In this document: positions 35,931-43,072 of the stretch, one piece after another | Layout: the number at the start of each line of letters is the position of its first letter | Numbering within the stretch: position 1 is the stretch's first letter | DNA from: Flavobacterium sp. Root186 | GTDB taxonomy: Bacteria > Bacteroidota > Bacteroidia > Flavobacteriales > Flavobacteriaceae | Assembly (NCBI RefSeq): GCF_001428525.1 | Contig: NZ_LMHW01000001.1 | Span: 496,705 to 560,704 of the forward strand | Length of the DNA: 64,000 bases | Direction: 5' to 3' | Notes under the pieces: model-generated | Database searches by the model: none | What the model was told of the DNA's origin: nothing | The model's input: the letters and a program-made list of their open reading frames with translations, nothing else | Made by a program: the position numbers and the translations under genes

Positions 35931-37463
35931 CTAGCCATTATGCCGCCTGGAATGAGTAAGAGCCCGTCGCCATATATCAATAGCTTCAGCCATTTCTTTT
36001 TCATTTAAAGAACAGAACCCTATTCTTACGAAGTCCTGCGGCATAGAGGCATTTGGTGAAAAAAAATAATTACTGCTATCACTGATGTGCAATCCCAGCT
36101 TTCCTGCATTCGCTGCAACTATTTTGCCGCTTGTGCCTTTTTCATATGCTGCCCAAATAGCCAGACCCCCGTTTGGCCGGTCAAATGTTAAATAGTCACC
36201 CAGTTGCTCGTCAAGCAGCCTGCAGGCATTCTCTAACCTGCCATGATAAATTTTATGGGATTTTTTGAGGTGTCTTGAAATTTCTCCTGTACTCAAAAGC
36301 TCGGCGGTTGCCTCTTCCATTAACCGTTCACCCTGGCGGTCTATTAATTTACGAATTGCGGCGGCTTCGTTAATCACCACTTCAGGAGCCACCATAAAAC
36401 CAATCCGTATACCTGGCGCAATGCTTTTGCAAAATGAGCCCACATAAATAATGTGTCCCCCCGTATCAAGGCTCGCTAAAGGAAAAAGAGGGTCGCTTGT
36501 AAAATGATAATCAAAATCATAATCATCTTCAAGTAATGCAAATCCGTATTTAGAGGCAAGGTTCATCAGCCGCATTCTGCGTTCCGCACTCAGGGTAACA
36601 GTCGTGGGCCTGTGGTGATGCGGAATAATATAAATCATTCTGGGTACCTTCTTTTTACAAATCTGCTCAATCATGTCTACATCCATACCATCTTTATCTA
36701 CCGGAATGAAAACAAGTTTAGCTCCCGCCATCTTAAAGGTTAGATTAGCGTCCCTATAACCCGGTTCGGGTACCAATACCGTATCCCCAAGGCGGACAAG
36801 AAGCTGTGCGCTTAGATAGATAGCCATCTGCGTCCCTTTGGTTATTAGTATTTCCTTTTCAGTGATTTGAAGTCCTCTGGTCCTGTTTAAAAATTTAGCG
36901 AGTTCGACCCGAAGACGATAAGAGCCCCGCTCATCACCATACATAAGAAATCGATTTGTTAAATAGCTCTTTCCAAATCTTCTGTATTCCCGTACTATTT
37001 CCTCAATGGGTGCTATTCTGGGATCAGGAAAACCATCATCAATTCTGTAAATCGGTGCCGGAATGCTGGAATTATCGACATTTATATTTGGATTTATTTT
37101 GTTTGGTTCGCCAGAACTTTGCTTAATAATCAGTGGATAACCAGGCTGCTGGCTTCTGATCAATTTTTCTTTGTTTTCTTTTACTTCTCGATCTGAAGTA
37201 TCGGGCAAACTAGTTGAAACATAAACGCCACTTCTGTCCCTGGTTTCCACCCAGCCCTGCGCATTGAGTTCCTCATAAGTCGCTACCACTGTTTTACGAT
37301 TAACCTTCAGACCATGAGCCAACTCCCTCGAAGAAGGAAGTGCCTGCCCAGGCTTCAGGATGCCGCGACAAATCAACTGGATAATTTCCGACTCTAATTG
37401 CTGATATAAAGGACGGTAATCTCCCTCCTTTTTAAATGAAATTTCTAGAATTTTCTGAATCAT
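35931..37463 (-). CDS. MocR-type transcriptional regulator (GntR HTH + aminotransferase fold)
   Basis: 510 residues. The N-terminal winged helix (residues 15-85: YRPLYQQLESEIIQLICRGILKPGQALPSSRELAHGLKVNRKTVVATYEELNAQGWV) joins a class I aminotransferase domain with the PLP lysine in IIYVGSFCKSIAPGIRIGF. MocR proteins sense amino compounds or vitamin B6 with bound PLP and regulate neighbours. The candidate operator lies immediately upstream of its start (37465-37527) and near 31630-31880, supporting autoregulation and control of the detoxification genes (inferred). It is convergent with the ALDH gene and divergent from the 217-residue gene. Confidence 0.92.
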   Translation of the reverse strand: MIQKILEISFKKEGDYRPLYQQLESEIIQLICRGILKPGQALPSSRELAHGLKVNRKTVVATYEELNAQGWVETRDRSGVYVSTSLPDTSDREVKENKEKLIRSQQPGYPLIIKQSSGEPNKINPNINVDNSSIPAPIYRIDDGFPDPRIAPIEEIVREYRRFGKSYLTNRFLMYGDERGSYRLRVELAKFLNRTRGLQITEKEILITKGTQMAIYLSAQLLVRLGDTVLVPEPGYRDANLTFKMAGAKLVFIPVDKDGMDVDMIEQICKKKVPRMIYIIPHHHRPTTVTLSAERRMRLMNLASKYGFALLEDDYDFDYHFTSDPLFPLASLDTGGHIIYVGSFCKSIAPGIRIGFMVAPEVVINEAAAIRKLIDRQGERLMEEATAELLSTGEISRHLKKSHKIYHGRLENACRLLDEQLGDYLTFDRPNGGLAIWAAYEKGTSGKIVAANAGKLGLHISDSSNYFFSPNASMPQDFVRIGFCSLNEKEMAEAIDIWRRALTHSRRHNG

Positions 37464-37464
37464 A

Positions 37465-37527
37465 TCTGGACCCCCTTTATATATTGAATTTGGCCCGCTA
37501 AGGTACCCAAATTAAATCATAATTTTA
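37465..37527 (+). promoter_or_regulatory. Operator-like element between mocR and the AraC-like remnant
   Basis: TCTGGACCCCCTTTA, then AATTTGGCCC (37487-37496), CCCAAATTAA and CATAATTTTA (ending 37527), 43 bp before the ATG at 37571 and abutting the mocR start (37463). Same layout and length as 31818-31880. Confidence 0.5.
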
Positions 37528-37570
37528 TTCTTTTATAGTCCAAAAAATTTAGAACAGAAAATAAACTGGT

Positions 37571-38224
37571 ATGCCAGGAACTATTGTTCTAAAGCCGGAA
37601 CTCGATCCTGAGGATTCGAAATCCACCTCCATATGGGCACTAAAAGTACTGAACATTTCTAAGGTGGCCTTTTTAAATATAGGCAAAGCAAGATATAAGA
37701 GATTCGAGATAATGAGTATAAATTCAGTAAACCAGGGAATACTAAAAACAGACAGCCCTGCCGACAACATGGAAGGTAATCAGTCCAGGTTTTACCCGTT
37801 TTGTATGAACACGCATATAAATCAGAGAGTGCACCTTCAGCTAAAATCTGAATCACTTTATAATATTAGTTTTAGCATCAGTGAAGATACTTCAATATCA
37901 AATTCAGTATTAAGTTTTTCTTGTACAATTCAGCAGCCGACAAATTTTGAAAACTTTAAAGGTTATGAAATATATTTCACAAAAGACCTTCTTAACAATG
38001 AATCCGTAAACTTGGCTGAAAAATTGAAACTGTTCAACTCGCTACAGCCAGTGCTGTTTCCCATTAATCACAATCAGGCATGGCGTATAAAGGAAATTTT
38101 TGAAAATATGCTGATTGAAAGTAACAAAACAGATTTATACCAAAATGAAATGATGAAAACACTTATACATCTACTCATTCTTTTCGCTCTTCGTATGGCA
38201 AATGAAAATAGTAAATCGAAATAA
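37571..38224 (+). CDS. AraC-type sensor domain protein lacking its DNA-binding domain
   Basis: 217 residues. The middle and C-terminal part (GYEIYFTKDLLNNESVNLAEKLKLFNSLQPVLFPINHNQAWRIKEIFENMLIESNKTDLYQNEMMKTLIHLLILFALRMANE) resembles the cupin-helix sensor part that precedes the HTH in AraC regulators, but the protein stops before any HTH. A complete AraC regulator would be about 290 residues. No HTH-like sequence follows in the 104 bp before the next gene. It is therefore a truncated regulator or a free-standing sensor. The start is supported by a promoter element matching that of the nitroreductase operon (42 and 43 bp upstream). Confidence 0.5.
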   Translation: MPGTIVLKPELDPEDSKSTSIWALKVLNISKVAFLNIGKARYKRFEIMSINSVNQGILKTDSPADNMEGNQSRFYPFCMNTHINQRVHLQLKSESLYNISFSISEDTSISNSVLSFSCTIQQPTNFENFKGYEIYFTKDLLNNESVNLAEKLKLFNSLQPVLFPINHNQAWRIKEIFENMLIESNKTDLYQNEMMKTLIHLLILFALRMANENSKSK

Positions 38225-38328
38225 TCCCTTTATCAGTACAGGCGTATTATCTTTACTCTAGAAATAACTAAAGTGCATATAACTTTAAAATAAAAAAGAT
38301 ACATTCAAAGACAATAGTCAAACTTAAA

Positions 38329-38934
38329 ATGGATAAATTACTTTCAGAAATTCGGAATTGTAGTGTTTGCAAAGATTTTTTGCCCAATATTCCCAGACCA
38401 ATTATTCAAGCGAGCAGTGTTTCAAAAATTGTAATAATTGGGCAGGCTCCAGGTCAAAAAGTTCAAAATAGTGGTATTCCTTGGGACGATGCCAGCGGCA
38501 ATAATTTAAGAGAATGGTTAGGAGTTGATAAAGAAACATTTTATAATGATAAGATTTTTGCGCTCATACCAATGGGCTTTTGTTTTCCCGGCAATGGAAA
38601 ATCAGGTGACCTGCCGCCAAGACCTGAATGTGCACCCTTATGGCACCAACAGGTTCTAGAATCAATGCCAGAGATAAAACTGACCCTATTGATTGGACAA
38701 CATGCCCAGAAATACTACCTGAAAAACAACGTTAAGGCTAGCTTAACGGAAACAGTAAAAAACTACCAGGAATATTTAGCCAATTATATCCCTTTACCTC
38801 ATCCATCGCCTCGGAACAATATTTGGCAAAAGAAAAACACATGGTTTAAGGAAAATCTTATTCAGGTCTTACAGGAAAAAGTAGTATCAGTCATAGATTG
38901 TAACCCGTTAAGTACTACAGACAGCATTATTTGA
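38329..38934 (+). CDS. Uracil-DNA glycosylase family protein (second, distinct type)
   Basis: 201 residues of the uracil-DNA glycosylase superfamily, distinct from the gene at 15-497. CSVCKDFLP near the N-terminus is a short Cys pair; VIIGQAPGQKVQNSGIPWDDASGNNLREWL is the motif A region (GQAPG) and LPLPHPSPRNNIW-like IPLPHPSPRNN is the motif B region near residue 150. Two Cys may reflect a reduced or absent iron-sulfur cluster relative to family 4 enzymes. It likely removes uracil or deaminated bases; the substrate is not certain. It sits in the accessory region between the AraC remnant and the thioesterase. Confidence 0.8.
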   Translation: MDKLLSEIRNCSVCKDFLPNIPRPIIQASSVSKIVIIGQAPGQKVQNSGIPWDDASGNNLREWLGVDKETFYNDKIFALIPMGFCFPGNGKSGDLPPRPECAPLWHQQVLESMPEIKLTLLIGQHAQKYYLKNNVKASLTETVKNYQEYLANYIPLPHPSPRNNIWQKKNTWFKENLIQVLQEKVVSVIDCNPLSTTDSII

Positions 38935-39094
38935 GTTTTCTAAATTAAACCTTATACTTATCTTTGTAGATAAACGCTGAAATTTATTATATATAACCTC
39001 TAAGAATACCAGCGTAAACAACTGCAAAAAATGATGCAGTCTAAAATGAATTATGTTTATTCTTGAAAAGAAAATAAAAAATATTAATAAGGAT

Positions 39095-39496
39095 ATGGAA
39101 AACAGAATTTTCAAATACGAAATGACCATTAAGGAATTTCATCTTGATACATTTGGACACGTGAACAATGCTACATATCTTCAAATTTATGAAGAAGCCC
39201 GATGGGAGTTTATTACCCAGAACGGTTATGGTTTGGATACAATAAAAGAAACAGGGCTTGGTCCTGTAATTCTGGAGATAAATCTAAGATTTATTAAAGA
39301 ATTACACCTGCGTAAAAAAATAACCATTCATTCTCAAACAGGGGAATATAATTCAAGAATTGGTACTATCAAACAATGGATTACCGACAGTGAAGGAAAA
39401 ATATGCTCAGATACAGAAATGAAGATCGGATTATTTGACACCCACGAGCGAAAACTGGTTAAGCCTACAAAAGAATGGCTTGACGCAATAAAGTAA
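39095..39496 (+). CDS. Acyl-CoA thioesterase (hotdog fold, 4HBT family)
   Basis: 133 residues from the ATG at 39095 (MENRIFKYEMTIKEFHLDTFGHVNNATYLQIYEEARWEF); an upstream in-frame ATG at 39053 has a Lys/Ile-rich start less like the family. The HLDTFGHVNNATY motif holds the catalytic Asp and the helix of the hotdog fold, as in YbgC/FcbC-type thioesterases that hydrolyse short acyl-CoA. ILEINLRFIKELHLRKKITIHSQTGEY gives the central strands. The physiological acyl group is unknown. Confidence 0.85.
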   Translation: MENRIFKYEMTIKEFHLDTFGHVNNATYLQIYEEARWEFITQNGYGLDTIKETGLGPVILEINLRFIKELHLRKKITIHSQTGEYNSRIGTIKQWITDSEGKICSDTEMKIGLFDTHERKLVKPTKEWLDAIK

Positions 39497-39724
39497 TTTT
39501 TTTCCTGCATTCCGAAATCTTAAAACTGCCATCCTTGAGAAGAATAAATAGAAAATCGACACATTTTATTTCATAATATAATAAACTTGAAATAAGTTAC
39601 TTATAATCTAAGTCGTTAACGTTTTGGCTTTTGTGATTAAATCGTTATAACTATTTCGAGTTACTACCTTTTTAATTATAAAAGTTAAGGCTGTTAATTT
39701 TAACTGTAGAATACAGTTTGTATA

Positions 39725-40402
39725 TCATTCAAAAATAATTGTTGCATCATCTTTTCCCATTATTACCTTAGTGGCCAACCCTATAAAAATTCCATGTGCA
39801 ACAAGTCCTTCAATCTCGTTTAATTTTTTAGACAAATCAAGAGGATTCGAAATTAAACCAAAATCAGCATCTATAATATAATTGCCTTGATCAGTAATAA
39901 ATGGGATATCTTTACTTCTTCTGATTTCACCCAAACCATCAATGAGTACAATTCTTGCAAGCACATAATTGGAAGCGAATGGAATTACTTCAATTGGTAT
40001 TTTGAATTTTCCAATCAAATCTACTTTTTTTGATGAATCTACTATTATAATTTCCTGCTTTGTCAGTGAAGCAACGATTTTTTCTTTTAATAAGGCACCG
40101 CCACCACCTTTAATAAGAACCAAATCAGAGTTAAATTCATCAGCACCATCAATTGTAATATCAATTGAATTTACCGTATTAATATCTACTAGTGGAGTGT
40201 CCAAAGATTTTGCATATGCCTTGGTTTCATTAGAAGTTGCAATTGCTTTTATTTTCAACCCATTTCTAACAAGCTCACCGATTTCCTTAATTACATAGAA
40301 ACTTGTTGAACCAATACCAAGTCCTACAATTATATCATCTTTAAGTAATTTAATTGCTGCTTTTGCCGCTAGCATCTTTTCATTTTCTAAATTATTTATC
40401 AT
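39725..40402 (-). CDS. rpiA: Ribose-5-phosphate isomerase A
   Basis: A 225-residue RpiA, converting ribose-5-phosphate and ribulose-5-phosphate in the non-oxidative pentose phosphate pathway. Motifs: VGLGIGSTSFYVIKEIGE (phosphate loop), ATSNETKAYAKSL, DITIDGADEFNSDLVLIKGGGGALLKEKIVA (catalytic DGADE) and a final QGNYIIDADFG region. All family blocks are present and the length is normal. It lies in the accessory region, so it may be a second copy of a housekeeping enzyme carried with other genes; that needs the rest of the genome. Confidence 0.95.
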   Translation of the reverse strand: MINNLENEKMLAAKAAIKLLKDDIIVGLGIGSTSFYVIKEIGELVRNGLKIKAIATSNETKAYAKSLDTPLVDINTVNSIDITIDGADEFNSDLVLIKGGGGALLKEKIVASLTKQEIIIVDSSKKVDLIGKFKIPIEVIPFASNYVLARIVLIDGLGEIRRSKDIPFITDQGNYIIDADFGLISNPLDLSKKLNEIEGLVAHGIFIGLATKVIMGKDDATIIFE

Positions 40403-40708
40403 TTTGTAATGTCTATAAAAGAAGAGCTTAAATAAAGTCTTAAATGTACTGAATTTTATTTACAATTTTTAAGAGTCTATATACCATCGCACTCACAAAA
40501 ACATCGTTAGGATAAGTTCGCTTACTGTTGCATGAGTATGTAAAGCAAGGAGGTATAAGGCTGTTTACTGATATAGTTCTCCATGATTCATTACAATGAT
40601 TTTGGTACTACAGAATTTGAGCCGCTTTTTGGGGTCCTAGCAGATCTAAATGAAATACTATAATAAAAAAGCTAATTTTGATTTTGTCTATTTCTATCAT
40701 CCTCTTGG
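40403..40708. other. Intergenic region, no recognised feature
   Basis: This AT-rich stretch upstream of rpiA contains no ORF or repeat I can support. It precedes the island-end repeat copy 3. Confidence 0.5.
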
Positions 40709-40830
40709 AGTGGATACCTTTTTTGCCATACAAAGTTAAGGCGGTTTTCTAAAAATATTTTACCCGTTGAAGTTTCGTGGCAGAATCGTGGCACGCCAAT
40801 ATTGTAAAAATAAAAAACGAGTTATGATAG
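40709..40830 (+). repeat. Degenerate island-end repeat, copy 3
   Basis: It contains GTGGATACCT, AAAGTTAAGGC (40732-40742), TGGCAGAATCGTGGCAC (40778-40794, identical to copy 2) and TAAAAATA 10 bp later, as in copy 2. The orientation is the same as copies 1 and 2. It lies inside the gene-poor gap 40403-41416; the rest of the gap has no gene I can support. Confidence 0.55.
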
Positions 40831-41416
40831 CTCATCCAACTGTTATGTTCGAATCTGCAGCTGAACATCAACACATTTAAAGCAATTATTTATAAACATC
40901 CAATTTGGGAAGTGCACTGAAATGAACACATCCATTTTTTGAGAAATGTGCTACAGGCAGCCATTAGAGGGCTTAAATCACAGGTTTAGAACCTATAAGA
41001 TATGACCTAGTAGACTCCACATGATAAGAGAAAAATGCTTTAAAAATTATCACTTCAAGTTTTGTGGAATTTATCTTGGCTTTCACAACTGTTTATTCCC
41101 TCCAAATTATCATCATATACATTAATTGCCTTGAAGGACCGTTGTACATACAACTCTTTTTTCTCTTCAACCTCTGTATAAGATGTTGTCTTTATTTAGA
41201 GAACTTAAAAAATTATATACATTTTCAGATTTTGCGAATCTCTTGATTATAATTTTTAGCGAACTGCCATAAAATCAAAAACTTAATTTTGATGATACTC
41301 ATTGTGTTTAAATTTGCTTTATCTATCCGCTGCTTTAAAATCCACCTTTACCATAATTAAGGGCTCATTTTTACACTTTTATCGTATCTCCAATTCTCGT
41401 TTGCATATTCAAAATT
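40831..41416. other. Gene-poor region, no supported gene
   Basis: A 60-codon ORF (41064-41246, plus) has no start signal, low complexity and no family likeness, so it is not called. The remainder is AT-rich without repeats or hairpins that I recognise. Confidence 0.4.
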
Positions 41417-43072
41417 TTACTTATTATCTTTAATGTAGAGAATTGCTCGATCCAGCACTTCATCTTTTCCTTGTTTTATACCTAAAACAGTACGTTTTAT
41501 AACTATATCAGGAACGATTCCAATTCTTTGAGTTTCTTTACCGTCGGGGTAGTAAACACCTATTCCTGAAAAAGGCGCATCGTAATCTTTAACAAAATCG
41601 ATATGACTAGTGTTGCCATCTGCTCCAGCTGTCTGACTGCCAATTACTTTAGCGTCATCTGCGGTTTGAAAACACATTGTTGCCCATTCAGATTGGCTTA
41701 TTGAATTCTCATCTACTAATATAATTACCTTACCTTTATAATTGTTTTTATTTTCCGTACCACAAATATGTAATTCTTTCAGCCAATAAAATTTACCTGG
41801 ATAACTGAGATCAGGAATTGTGTATTTAGCAAAAGGTCTTGGGCTTGAATTTAGAAATTTAGAAATTTCAAAATTAGCCCCCTTAGGATAGTTCCTGGAA
41901 TCTAAAATTATGGCTTGTGTGTCACGTAACTTATCGATCATTAGAGGAACTTCAGATATTTTGAGTTTGCCCATATTTACATAACCTATATTATCTTCTA
42001 GCACATAGTATTTTTCCTTTTTCGATTTTTTAAATTCATTACTATGTGATATATTATAGTCAAAACAATCAATTCTTTTGCTGCTGGTAATTTTGTTGCG
42101 CGTGACCTCTACATCTATAAAATCATTATAGCCAGAAGAAATTTCAGAAACCAGATTTAGAAGATATGCTGATTCATTTGAAGCACTTATATATGGTCTT
42201 TCGTCTCTAATAATTTGCGCAATAGTTTTTCCATCAACTTTGTTAATCAAATCACCAATCTTAATATCATAATGTTCGGCTAATGTATCACTTAAAATTT
42301 CTGTCACCACCATTTTTTGATCCAGAATAACACATTTCATGGGAAGAAATTTTCTCATTTTTCCAATATTTTTAGACATTGTATAATAAAATGATGAATG
42401 AGTATCATTTATACGGACAACTAATTTTAGCATTGCTAATTTAAAATCGTCTTCATTCTTAACATTTAAAAAATTAGGCAATATGTCTTCAAGGGTTTTG
42501 CCCCAATTGTTATCCATCAAATATTTATAGGGGTAGAAATATTCAATAATATTCCAGTATCGAAAAAGAGCTAATAAACGCAGATTCGTATTATTCCACT
42601 GAAAATCAATAGAGTTTTCATTCATTAAAAATATATTTCCCGCTTCAGTGTTTCCAACATAATATGGCACCCCTTGATATCTATTAACTTCTATGAATTT
42701 AAGTTTTTGAGAAAGATCTTTTGAGAATAATTCATTTTGAACTATCCAGGATAAATCAAAATTACGATCATAATAAATAACATCCTTCGAAGGAACAATA
42801 TTCATTTCCTTAACCATTCCTAATGAATCTATCCAGTTTTCAATAATTTTTGAGAATTCAGGTGCGGTTTTCGCCTTATCTATCTTAGGTAAAATTTCTA
42901 CAAGCTCATTATCCCATTGTTTGCTTCCATCGGCCACATTTGGATGGTAATACTTTAAAAAGCCCCAAACTTTAGCTGTCACCACTAACTTTTTAATTTC
43001 ACTTATATTATTTTGAGAATATCCTATCTGCAGAAACAGGATAAACAAAAGTAAGTTTAACTTTCTCATCAT
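41417..43072 (-). CDS. S41-family C-terminal processing peptidase-like
   Basis: A 551-residue exported protease (signal MMRKLNLLLFILFLQIGYSQ). It has an N-terminal tricorn/S41 helical region (AKVWGFLKYYHPNVADGSKQWDNELVEIL), a PDZ-like module (YDIKIGDLINKVDGKTIAQII), and an S41 catalytic core with IILDSRNYPKG, VIILVDENSISQSEWATMCFQ and VIGSQTAGADGN. The start overlaps the stop of the lanthipeptide dehydratase gene (ATGA, 43069-43072), so it is co-translated. It may process peptides of the same pathway or be general; that is inference. Confidence 0.85.
   Translation of the reverse strand: MMRKLNLLLFILFLQIGYSQNNISEIKKLVVTAKVWGFLKYYHPNVADGSKQWDNELVEILPKIDKAKTAPEFSKIIENWIDSLGMVKEMNIVPSKDVIYYDRNFDLSWIVQNELFSKDLSQKLKFIEVNRYQGVPYYVGNTEAGNIFLMNENSIDFQWNNTNLRLLALFRYWNIIEYFYPYKYLMDNNWGKTLEDILPNFLNVKNEDDFKLAMLKLVVRINDTHSSFYYTMSKNIGKMRKFLPMKCVILDQKMVVTEILSDTLAEHYDIKIGDLINKVDGKTIAQIIRDERPYISASNESAYLLNLVSEISSGYNDFIDVEVTRNKITSSKRIDCFDYNISHSNEFKKSKKEKYYVLEDNIGYVNMGKLKISEVPLMIDKLRDTQAIILDSRNYPKGANFEISKFLNSSPRPFAKYTIPDLSYPGKFYWLKELHICGTENKNNYKGKVIILVDENSISQSEWATMCFQTADDAKVIGSQTAGADGNTSHIDFVKDYDAPFSGIGVYYPDGKETQRIGIVPDIVIKRTVLGIKQGKDEVLDRAILYIKDNK

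Noticed and set aside
41064..41246. A 60-codon plus-strand ORF in the gene-poor gap
   Set aside because: Low-complexity, rich in Leu/Ile/Phe, without promoter box, ribosome site or family resemblance; most likely chance.
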